7,422 nt of DNA from Alphaproteobacteria bacterium. Lineage in GTDB: Bacteria > Pseudomonadota > Alphaproteobacteria > Rhodobacterales > Rhodobacteraceae. Below, piece after piece: positions 1 through 5,091 of this stretch. The DNA lies in assembly GCA_024277955.1 (NCBI GenBank), contig JAJRUE010000121.1:1-7422 (forward strand), given 5' to 3'. The notes under the pieces were generated by a model. That model was not told the origin of the DNA. It did no database searches and saw only the letters and a list, made by a program, of their open reading frames with translations. A program made the translations under genes and the position numbers. Each line of letters starts with the position of its first letter. Within the stretch, counting starts at the first letter, position 1.

Positions 1-958
1 CCACGGCATCGACCGGCTGAACCTCGGCCCCGATCCCGGCGGCGATCATGGTCATCAGCGTCCGGTTCCTGCGCCCACCGCCGGCCACCAGCAGCCGGTC
101 TGCCGGCGCCGGGAAATAGTCGACCCCCTGGCTGATCGCGGCGGCCACGGCGCCCGTCAGCGTCGCCATTGCATCCGCCGGCGCAAGTGGTTCGACCGCG
201 GTCAGCAGATCGGCGAAATCGTTGCGGTCCAGTGACTTGGGGGGAATCTTGTGGAAAAAGGTCGCCTCCAGGAAGCGTTCCAGCACGCCCTCGGCCACGG
301 TCCCGCCCGCCGCCAGCTTGCCCCCGTCGTCGAACGGCCTTGCCCTGCGCGCGCGCATCCAGTCGTCCAGCACCGCCCCGGCGGGGCCGGCGTCGAAGGC
401 CAGCAGCGCGCCGGGGGCTTCGGGCGTTGGCTGGCGCGGGTCGACCCAGGTGAGGTTCGCGACCCCGCCAAGGTTCAGGAACGCCAGCGGTTCGCGCGCC
501 CCGATCCAGCGCGCGCAGGCAAAGTGGAAGAACGGCGCCAGCGGCGCCCCCTGCCCGCCCAGCGCCACATCGGCGCTGCGAAAGTCCCAGACCACCGGGC
601 GGCCCAGAAGCTCGGCCAGCACCGCGCCATTGCCCGCCTGGTGGGTGCCGCGCCCCTGCGGGTCATGGGCCAGCGTCTGGCCGTGAAACCCCACAAGGTC
701 GTAGCCCGAAAACTGCGCCAGCAGTTCGGCATGGGCGGTTTCGACCAACTCGGCGGCGGCGGCGGCCTGGGGCGCGCCCGGCCAGCAGCCCAGCGCCGCG
801 CGCAGGGTCGCGCGTTCCTCGGGCGTGTAGGGGCGATAGGCGGTGTCGCCGAAGGCGAGGATGCGCGCGCCGTCGCTCAGCACCATCGCCGCGTCCACCC
901 CGTCCAGCGAGGTGCCCGACATCGCGCCAAGCGCCCAGATCGGTCCGTCCTTCAACAC
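1..958 (-). CDS. anmK: Anhydro-N-acetylmuramic acid kinase, C-terminus beyond window
   Basis: This cytoplasmic kinase uses ATP and water to open 1,6-anhydro-N-acetylmuramic acid and phosphorylate it, giving MurNAc-6-phosphate in peptidoglycan recycling. The minus-strand frame gives 319 codons without a stop before position 1. Family hallmarks appear in order: GAMSGTSLDGVDAA (residues 11-24, ATP-binding), GFHGQTLAHDP (90-100), DFRSADVALGGQGAPL (125-140, with Asp130 the likely catalytic base by family analogy), FLNLGGVANLTW, AFDAGPAGAVLDDW and, near the edge, LLVAGGGRRN. The family is usually about 365-370 residues, so roughly the last 45-50 are missing only because the window ends. The start is GTG at 958, or TTG at 955. 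No ATG fits: the ATG at 960 meets a stop two codons later. GAGG at 970-967 is a suitable ribosome binding site. The gene is divergent from tyrS; anmK also lies near tyrS in E. coli. Confidence 0.93.
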   Translation of the reverse strand, partial: MLKDGPIWALGAMSGTSLDGVDAAMVLSDGARILAFGDTAYRPYTPEERATLRAALGCWPGAPQAAAAAELVETAHAELLAQFSGYDLVGFHGQTLAHDPQGRGTHQAGNGAVLAELLGRPVVWDFRSADVALGGQGAPLAPFFHFACARWIGAREPLAFLNLGGVANLTWVDPRQPTPEAPGALLAFDAGPAGAVLDDWMRARRARPFDDGGKLAAGGTVAEGVLERFLEATFFHKIPPKSLDRNDFADLLTAVEPLAPADAMATLTGAVAAAISQGVDYFPAPADRLLVAGGGRRNRTLMTMIAAGIGAEVQPVDAV

Positions 959-960
959 AT

Positions 961-1017
961 GCTTTTCCTCGTGCCTGCGCCTTTTCCTTGCACCCGCGGC
1001 TTTTCCTCGTGCCTGCG
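961..1017. repeat. Three tandem 19-bp units in the anmK-tyrS spacer
   Basis: Three head-to-tail 19-bp units lie at 961-979, 980-998 and 999-1017. Units 1 and 3 are identical (GCTTTTCCTCGTGCCTGCG), and that identity runs on to 981 and 1019. Unit 2 matches at 14 of 19 positions. Read on the minus strand each unit carries a purine-rich block (GAGGAAAAG, or AAGGAAAAG in unit 2) resembling a ribosome binding site. The block in unit 1 sits directly before the anmK GTG start. The array fills most of the 105-bp spacer between divergent genes, so it must lie in the leader or promoter of at least one of them. The repeats are directly visible; any regulatory role is inference. Confidence 0.85.
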
Positions 1018-1063
1018 CCCCGGTATAGAGGGGCTTCAGACCGGCAGAATGGACAAAACCGCA

Positions 1064-2314
1064 ATGACCTACCACCCCAAATCCGAGTTCATGGACGTGA
1101 TGATGACGCGCGGCTTTCTGGCCGACTGCACCGATTATCAGGGTCTGGACGACGCCCTGAACGCGGGCGTGGTGCCGGGGTATATCGGGTTCGACGCCAC
1201 CGCGAAATCGCTGCACGTGGGCAGCCTGATCCAGATCATGATGCTGCGCTGGCTGCAAAAATGCGGCCACCGGCCGATCGTGCTGATGGGCGGCGGCACC
1301 ACCAAGGTGGGCGACCCCAGCTTTCGCGCCGATGAACGCCCGCTGCTGGCGCCCGAGCAGATCGACGCCAATATCGCCGGCATCCGCCAGGTCTTCGACA
1401 AGTACCTGACCTTTGGCGGCGGCGCGACGGATGCGCTGATGGTCAACAACGCCGAATGGCTGGACAACCTGAATTACCTCGAGTTCCTGCGCGACATCGG
1501 GCGGCATTTTTCGATCAACCGGATGCTGGCCTTTGAAAGCGTGAAGTCGCGGCTGGACCGGGAACAATCGCTGTCCTTCCTCGAATTCAACTACATGATC
1601 CTGCAGGCCTACGACTTCATGGAGTTGAACCGCCGCTATGGCTGCCGGCTGCAGATGGGCGGCTCCGACCAGTGGGGCAATATCGTCAACGGCATCGACC
1701 TGACCCGGCGCATCCTGGACCAGGAGGTGTTCGGCCTGACCTCGCCGCTGCTGACCACCTCGGACGGCAAGAAAATGGGCAAGAGCCAGTCGGGCGCGGT
1801 CTGGCTGAACGCCGAAATGCTGAGCCCTTACGAATTCTGGCAGTTCTGGCGCAACACCACCGACGCCGACGTGGGCCGGTTCCTGAAGCTCTACACCGAA
1901 CTGCCGATCGAGGAATGCGACCGCCTCGGAGCGCTGGAAGGCTCTGACATCAACGAGGCCAAGATCCGGCTGGCGAACGAGGTGACGACGCTGTGCCACG
2001 GCGCGCAGGCCGCGGCGGCGGCCGAGGCCACCGCGCGCGAGGTGTTCGAACAGGGCGGCGTGGGCGACGACCTGCCGACGCTTGCGCTGAGCGCCACGGA
2101 TATCGGCGACGGGATTTCGGTGGTGCAGCTGTTCGTGCGCTCGGGGCTGGCGAAATCCGGCAAGGAGGCCAAGCGCCTGATCGCCGACGGCGGCGCGCGG
2201 CTGAACGACGAGCCGCTGCGCGACGCGGGCCTGGTGCTGGACGCCGCGGCACTTGGCGCGCCGGTCAAGCTGAGCGCCGGCAAGAAGCGCCACGCGCTGG
2301 TGACGCTGGGGTGA
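1064..2314 (+). CDS. tyrS: Tyrosyl-tRNA synthetase
   Basis: This cytoplasmic class I aminoacyl-tRNA synthetase attaches tyrosine to tRNA-Tyr. The 416-residue product has the expected order: a Rossmann catalytic domain with the HIGH-equivalent HVGS at residues 51-54, GGGTTKVGDPSFR, the tyrosine-pocket stretch FNYMILQAYDF, MGGSDQWGNIVNGIDL, then KMGKS at 237-241 as the KMSKS loop. A C-terminal S4-like RNA-binding domain covers about residues 350-415. The start is chosen at ATG 1064 (MTYHPKSEFM), which I recall as the usual start in Rhodobacterales. ATG 1049 (MDKTA extension) is the alternative and has GAGGGG at 1028-1033, though 15 nt away. The frame stays open leftwards to 251, but only as antisense of anmK. 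The TGA at 2312-2314 lies inside an 11-bp triplicated motif. No T-box-like leader is visible. Confidence 0.96.
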   Translation: MTYHPKSEFMDVMMTRGFLADCTDYQGLDDALNAGVVPGYIGFDATAKSLHVGSLIQIMMLRWLQKCGHRPIVLMGGGTTKVGDPSFRADERPLLAPEQIDANIAGIRQVFDKYLTFGGGATDALMVNNAEWLDNLNYLEFLRDIGRHFSINRMLAFESVKSRLDREQSLSFLEFNYMILQAYDFMELNRRYGCRLQMGGSDQWGNIVNGIDLTRRILDQEVFGLTSPLLTTSDGKKMGKSQSGAVWLNAEMLSPYEFWQFWRNTTDADVGRFLKLYTELPIEECDRLGALEGSDINEAKIRLANEVTTLCHGAQAAAAAEATAREVFEQGGVGDDLPTLALSATDIGDGISVVQLFVRSGLAKSGKEAKRLIADGGARLNDEPLRDAGLVLDAAALGAPVKLSAGKKRHALVTLG

Positions 2315-2333
2315 CGCTGCGTTGACGCTGGCC
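2301..2333 (+). repeat. 11-bp motif repeated three times across the tyrS stop codon
   Basis: The 8-mer TGACGCTG occurs at 2301-2308, 2312-2319 and 2323-2330, spaced exactly 11 bp apart, with G/C-rich triplets between. The first copy encodes part of the C-terminal VTLG, the second begins with the tyrS stop codon, and the third is non-coding. Because 11 is not a multiple of three, gain or loss of a unit would alter the end of TyrS. The repeat is directly visible; no function is claimed. Confidence 0.6.
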
Positions 2334-2400
2334 GGCGGAGCGTCGGGGGGCCGCTGACCTGATCCGAACCGAGGGCAGGCGACCGTCCGGGTGGGCGCGA

Positions 2401-2430
2401 ATGCGCCCGCCATGGGGCGGGCGGGCGCAT
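2401..2430. terminator. Strong GC hairpin after tyrS (possible terminator)
   Basis: A perfect 11-bp inverted repeat (ATGCGCCCGCC at 2401-2411, GGCGGGCGCAT at 2420-2430) with an 8-nt loop lies 87 bp after the tyrS stop, between two convergent genes. There is no T-tract on either side, so classical intrinsic termination is uncertain. A second 7-bp inverted repeat (GCCCGGG at 2431-2437, CCCGGGC at 2451-2457) follows immediately. The stems are directly visible; terminator function is inferred from position. Confidence 0.5.
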
Positions 2431-2496
2431 GCCCGGGCCGCTATGCGCGCCCCGGGCGGGTTCAGGCATTTCCGATCCCGCGCCCGCCCCCCGGGG

Positions 2497-2530
2497 CTTC
2501 TTCTGTCGAAAAATATCCTCGCCGAAGGCA
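2497..2530 (-). repeat. Copy A of a 34-nt intergenic element
   Basis: Read on the minus strand this runs from TGCCTTCGGCGAGG through an ATATTTTT stretch to GACAGAAGAAG. It matches copy B at 4913-4946 at 30 of 34 positions without gaps. It begins with a GCC-TTC-GGC mini-hairpin and contains an A/T-rich core. It lies 36 bp after the end of the DUF3179 gene, on that gene's strand. I recall similar GGATATTT...GACA..AGAAG strings in rhodobacteral spacers, but this is memory and was not searched. Confidence 0.7.
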
Positions 2531-2548
2531 AGCGGGCGCCAGCCCGCT
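2509..2548 (-). terminator. Candidate terminator of the DUF3179 gene
   Basis: On the minus strand a perfect 7-bp stem (AGCGGGC/GCCCGCT, plus-strand 2531-2537 and 2542-2548) with a 4-nt loop starts 19 bp after the DUF3179 stop codon. It is followed by the small GCC-TTC-GGC hairpin and a run of five T at 2513-2509. The T-run is some 18 nt from the main stem, so the smaller hairpin, or both together, may act. The T-run belongs to copy A of the 34-nt element. Confidence 0.5.
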
Positions 2549-2566
2549 CCCCTTCTGCGCGGGCCT

Positions 2567-3580
2567 CTATTCGCCCAGCATCCACTTCCCTTCCGGCTCT
2601 GGCCAGAAGGCATCGAAGGCAAAGGCGAACACGATGTCATGGGGCACGTCGTTGCCAGCGGCATCGCGCACCCGGATCGTGCCCACGTCACGGCCCTTGG
2701 ATATCCGCCGGGTGTCCAGCGCCGACGCCTGCCCGGCCTTCCAGGTGATCGTCAGCCCGGCCTCGGTGATTTCGCTTTCCTTGCGCAGCCGTTCCAGCGG
2801 CCAGGCGCGGTTGCCCACCTTCAGCACCCTGGCCAGCGCCGGAATGCCGTGGGGCGGGTCTTCGCCGTTATACAGAAACGGCCGGCTGGCGCTGTCGTAG
2901 CCCACATAGGGGTTCGTGCCATAGGACCGCCGCCAAGGCGGTTCGGCCATCACCAGCCCTTGCGGGTTGCGGGCCTTGAATTCGGCGTAGCTTTCCTGCC
3001 AGGACGCGATCTGCACCAGCTCGGCCCCGGTCATGTCGCCGACGATCGCCTCGCCCGTGGCCTGCTGCCACCAGCTTTCGGTTTCGCGGTCATACATGAT
3101 CAGGTTCGATTTGCGCAGCTTGCCCGACACCCCGAAACTGTAGACCTTGCCGTCCAGGCGGCGGTCGAAAACCGGGACCGAGTTGCACAGCGGGCAATAG
3201 GTCACGGCGTAGGGCTGGCCGCCGGCCTCGTCATTGACGATCTCGTGCCAGACGAGATAGCGCAGCGGATAGGCGCGCGGGGTTTCGCCGTCGATCTCGA
3301 CGGTGACCACCGGTTCGCGGTCGGTGATCTCGCCATCTTCGGCCACCGGCACGAACTTGGGCGCATCGATCGCCGGGATGCCATCGCGCGGCGGCCCGCC
3401 CCCGCGGATATCGCCCCAGTTTTCAACCGAGGTTCTTTCGAAGTTGGTGTTCGGCCATTCGTTCGCCCAAAAGCTGGGCGGCGCCCCGGGTGCAGCCTGG
3501 GGTGCAGCCTGGCCAAACGCCGCGCCGGCGCCCAGGGCAACCCCCGCCGCCAGCGCCAGTCCGGTCATGATATGTCGCAT
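2567..3580 (-). CDS. Exported DUF3179-domain protein of unknown function
   Basis: The 337-residue product begins with a Sec-type signal peptide: Arg-His at residues 2-3, a hydrophobic Ala/Gly/Leu stretch over about 5-20, and likely cleavage near AFG-Q or GQA at about 23-25. A Pro/Ala linker (QAAPQAAPGAPP) follows, encoded by a perfect 12-bp tandem duplication at 3489-3512. The mature part shows the DUF3179 core: AYPLRYLVWHEIVND (103-117), VTYCPLCNSVPVFDRR (126-141) with Cys129 and Cys132, FGVSGKLRKSNLIMYDRET (149-167) and SWWQQATGEAIVG (169-181). The conserved WHE and CPLC residues suggest a metal site or disulfide, but no activity is known to me for the family. ATG 3580 has AGGAGG at 3594-3589 with an 8-nt spacer. 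It lies 78 bp downstream of the isomerase pair on the same strand. Confidence 0.87.
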   Translation of the reverse strand: MRHIMTGLALAAGVALGAGAAFGQAAPQAAPGAPPSFWANEWPNTNFERTSVENWGDIRGGGPPRDGIPAIDAPKFVPVAEDGEITDREPVVTVEIDGETPRAYPLRYLVWHEIVNDEAGGQPYAVTYCPLCNSVPVFDRRLDGKVYSFGVSGKLRKSNLIMYDRETESWWQQATGEAIVGDMTGAELVQIASWQESYAEFKARNPQGLVMAEPPWRRSYGTNPYVGYDSASRPFLYNGEDPPHGIPALARVLKVGNRAWPLERLRKESEITEAGLTITWKAGQASALDTRRISKGRDVGTIRVRDAAGNDVPHDIVFAFAFDAFWPEPEGKWMLGE

Positions 3581-3631
3581 GTTGCAATCCTCCTGCCCGA
3601 CAGGCTGGCAGAGGACGGCCCGCGCCGATAG

Positions 3632-3647
3632 CCCTGCTCACGCAGGG
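3632..3647 (-). terminator. Small hairpin between the anchored isomerase and DUF3179 genes
   Basis: A perfect 6-bp stem (CCCTGC at 3632-3637, GCAGGG at 3642-3647) with a 4-nt loop lies in the 78-bp gap just after the isomerase stop. There is no T-run after it on the minus strand. It could be a weak terminator or attenuator that makes transcription of the DUF3179 gene partly independent. The stem is visible; the function is a guess. Confidence 0.3.
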
Positions 3648-3658
3648 TTGAGAAAACG

Positions 3659-4273
3659 CTACTGGACCACGCGCACGGTTTTCATCACGTCCGGCGCGCC
3701 CAGAACCGCGCCGTTCGGGCCTTTTCCACGCTTGATCGCGTCAAGCACGTCAAAGCCTTCGATCACCTGGCCGACCACGGTATATTGGCCGTTCAGGTTG
3801 GGCGAGGCGGCGAACATGATGAAGAACTGGCTGTTGCCGCTGTTCGGGTCCGACGAACGCGCCATGCCGACGATGCCGCGTTCGAACGGGATCTGCGAGG
3901 CTTCCAGCGGCAGGTCCGGAAGGTCGGACGCCCCGCGCCCGGCGCGCGAAATATCGCCATCCGCCTTGCCGTATTGCACATCGCCCGTCTGGACCATGAA
4001 ACCGTCGATCACCCGGTGAAACACCACACCATCATAGGCCCCCGACGCGGCAAGCGTCTTGAGCCGCTCGGCATGTCTGGGGGCGATGTCCTCGAACAGC
4101 TTGATCACGATCTTGCCGTGGGCCTGGCCGGCGACGGTGATTTCCAGCAGGTCGCCCTTGGTGACGATCGGCTCGGCCGGCGCCTCGGGGCGCATCTGCG
4201 AATAGGCATAGGCCCCGAGAATGGCCAGCCCGAGCGCAAACAGCGCCCCGGCGACGAGCGTCTGTCTAGACAT
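3659..4273 (-). CDS. Cyclophilin-type peptidyl-prolyl isomerase with N-terminal anchor
   Basis: It catalyses cis-trans isomerisation of X-Pro bonds, assisting protein folding. The 204 residues start with a short basic end and a hydrophobic helix (about residues 6-24), followed by a Pro/Ala-rich linker. The active domain is therefore probably periplasmic, either anchored or exported. The cyclophilin domain spans about 42-204, with FHRVIDGFMVQTGD (85-98, Arg87 equivalent to catalytic Arg55 of human CypA), GNSQFFI (146-152) and LNGQYTVVG (160-168). The CypA Trp121 position is Asn159 and the His126 position is Tyr164, so cyclosporin sensitivity is unlikely. Its ATG overlaps the stop of the upstream isomerase gene by 8 bp, indicating translational coupling. 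It resembles that neighbour in protein and DNA, which points to tandem duplication. Confidence 0.92.
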   Translation of the reverse strand: MSRQTLVAGALFALGLAILGAYAYSQMRPEAPAEPIVTKGDLLEITVAGQAHGKIVIKLFEDIAPRHAERLKTLAASGAYDGVVFHRVIDGFMVQTGDVQYGKADGDISRAGRGASDLPDLPLEASQIPFERGIVGMARSSDPNSGNSQFFIMFAASPNLNGQYTVVGQVIEGFDVLDAIKRGKGPNGAVLGAPDVMKTVRVVQ

Positions 4274-4772
4274 CGGCCGCGACTTTGACGCTGATCATCC
4301 GGTCCGGGTTCATCGGCGGCTCGCCGCGCTGAATGGCGTCGACATGCTCCATCCCGTCGATCACCCGCCCATAGACCGTATATTGGCCGTTCAGGAAGTG
4401 ATTGTCGGAAAAGTTGATGAAGAACTGGCTGTTGGCGCTGTTCGGGTTTTGCGACCGCGCCGCGCCGATGGTGCCCCGGTCGTGGGGCAGCTTGGAGAAC
4501 TCGGCTGGCAGGTCGGGCAGGTCCGACCCGCCGGTGCCGGCCATGCGGATGTTGAAGTCCTTTTCGGCATTGCCGTTGGCCACATCGCCGGTCTGGGCCA
4601 TGAAGCCGTCGATCACCCGGTGAAACACCACGTTGTCATAGGCGCCGGCGCGGGCCAGTTCCTTCATCCGCTCGACGTGTTTGGGGGCTACGTCGGGCAG
4701 CAGTTCGACGGTGACGGTGCCATCTTTCAGTTCGATCAGGATGGTGTTTTCGGGGTCATTGATCTCGGCCAT
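4266..4772 (-). CDS. Cyclophilin-type peptidyl-prolyl isomerase, cytoplasmic
   Basis: This compact 168-residue cyclophilin has no signal peptide or membrane segment and so is probably cytoplasmic, like E. coli PpiB. It carries VVFHRVIDGFMAQTGD (48-63, catalytic Arg52), SANSQFFINF (112-121) and FLNGQYTVYG (126-135). Phe126 stands where human CypA has Trp121. The start is ATG 4772 (MAEINDPENT), with AGGAG in the minus-strand leader and a 7-nt spacer. The frame stays open upstream to 5069, but that stretch has no cyclophilin sequence, runs through the spacer and reaches the aldolase promoter region. It is first of the minus-strand block and ends with TAG inside the start of the anchored isomerase gene. 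I could not find a convincing promoter for it. Confidence 0.93.
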   Translation of the reverse strand: MAEINDPENTILIELKDGTVTVELLPDVAPKHVERMKELARAGAYDNVVFHRVIDGFMAQTGDVANGNAEKDFNIRMAGTGGSDLPDLPAEFSKLPHDRGTIGAARSQNPNSANSQFFINFSDNHFLNGQYTVYGRVIDGMEHVDAIQRGEPPMNPDRMISVKVAADV

Positions 4773-4912
4773 GCGGGCGCTCCTGTGTTTTCGGGTTGGC
4801 GGCAACCTAGGCTGACTTGGCCCCGAGGAAAAGAGCGATATTGCCGCGTGGGCGGGATCGGTCGCCGGCAGGCGGGCGCGCGCGGTGCCCGGCGCGGGGG
4901 CGGACGGAAAGC

Positions 4913-4946
4913 TGCCTCCGGCGGGGATATTTTCGGACAGAAGAAG
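4913..4946 (+). repeat. Copy B of a 34-nt intergenic element
   Basis: This plus-strand copy runs from TGCCTCCGGCGGGG through an ATATTTTC core to GACAGAAGAAG. It matches copy A at 30 of 34 positions. The GCC-TTC-GGC mini-hairpin of copy A is GCC-TCC-GGC here: the stem is kept and one loop base changes. Unlike copy A, it lies between divergent genes, 145 bp before the aldolase start, so terminator function alone does not explain its position. Confidence 0.7.
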
Positions 4947-4979
4947 GGGGGCTGGCGCGAAACGGTAAACAATCGCCAC

Positions 4980-5025
4980 CGGTTGCGTGGTTTTCTTTCG
5001 CCGAAACCGGCTGTTAGCGCAACCG
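4980..5025. promoter_or_regulatory. Inverted repeat upstream of the aldolase gene (possible operator)
   Basis: CGGTTGCG at 4980-4987 and its exact reverse complement CGCAACCG at 5018-5025 are separated by 30 nt. The right arm lies in CTGTTAGCGCAACCG, which matches a LacI-family palindrome of the type GTTAGCGCTAAC at 10 of 12 positions. A second pairing (CCGGTT at 4979-4984 with AACCGG at 5005-5010) overlaps it. The right arm ends just upstream of the proposed -35 box. The repeats are visible; binding by a LacI-type regulator of carbon metabolism is inference. Confidence 0.35.
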
Positions 5026-5028
5026 TGA

Positions 5029-5056
5029 TTGCCTGGGTGCGCGGCTCTGATACATC
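5029..5056 (+). promoter_or_regulatory. Candidate sigma-70 promoter for the aldolase gene
   Basis: TTGCCT at 5029-5034 and TACATC at 5051-5056 are separated by 16 nt. They match 4 of 6 and 3 of 6 consensus bases. The pair lies 36 bp before the start codon and directly after the inverted repeat. The match is moderate, so this rests mainly on position. Confidence 0.33.
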
Positions 5057-5091
5057 CTGCGGCAGTCATTCACGCCAGAGGAGGGAAAGCC

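Larger units (their letters stand above)
4773..5091. other. 319-bp divergent spacer between isomerase and aldolase genes
   Basis: This gene-free stretch holds, in order: the isomerase ribosome binding site; a small palindromic motif (GGTTG at 4794-4798, CAACC at 4803-4807); a GC-rich run without clear structure (about 4850-4910); copy B of the 34-nt element; the CGGTTGCG inverted repeat; the candidate aldolase promoter; and the strong ribosome binding site AGAGGAGGG at 5077-5085. I see no small ORF with credible coding character and no RNA gene. Confidence 0.6.

Noticed and set aside
961..1017. CRISPR-like array
   Set aside because: The 19-bp units abut with no spacers and only three exist, so this is a simple tandem repeat.
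1021..1030. GTATAGAG as a -10 box for tyrS, or its complement for anmK
   Set aside because: I could not find a -35 at acceptable spacing on either strand that was better than chance.
251..1048. Long in-frame upstream extension of the tyrS frame giving a 687-residue protein
   Set aside because: The extension is antisense to anmK, is Arg/Pro/Ala-rich without family similarity, and the TyrS catalytic domain starts normally at MTYHPKSEF.
1891..2691. 266-residue minus-strand open frame crossing the tyrS 3' end
   Set aside because: It overlaps TyrS codons on the opposite strand, has shadow-like composition and no recognisable motif.
3489..3512. 12-bp perfect tandem duplication as a notable repeat
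   Set aside because: It only encodes a short Ala/Pro linker after the signal peptide, a common low-complexity feature, so it is mentioned under the gene only.
2429..3631. 400-residue plus-strand open frame over the DUF3179 gene
   Set aside because: It is a GC-driven shadow frame. The minus strand has a signal peptide, a good ribosome binding site and the DUF3179 motifs.
4773..5069. N-terminal extension of the cytoplasmic isomerase
   Set aside because: There is no cyclophilin similarity, it runs through the 34-nt element and aldolase promoter region, and ATG 4772 has its own AGGAG.
5029..5091. N-terminal extension of the aldolase from ATG 5029
   Set aside because: It overlaps the candidate promoter and has no good ribosome binding site; ATG 5092 has AGAGGAGGG at ideal spacing.
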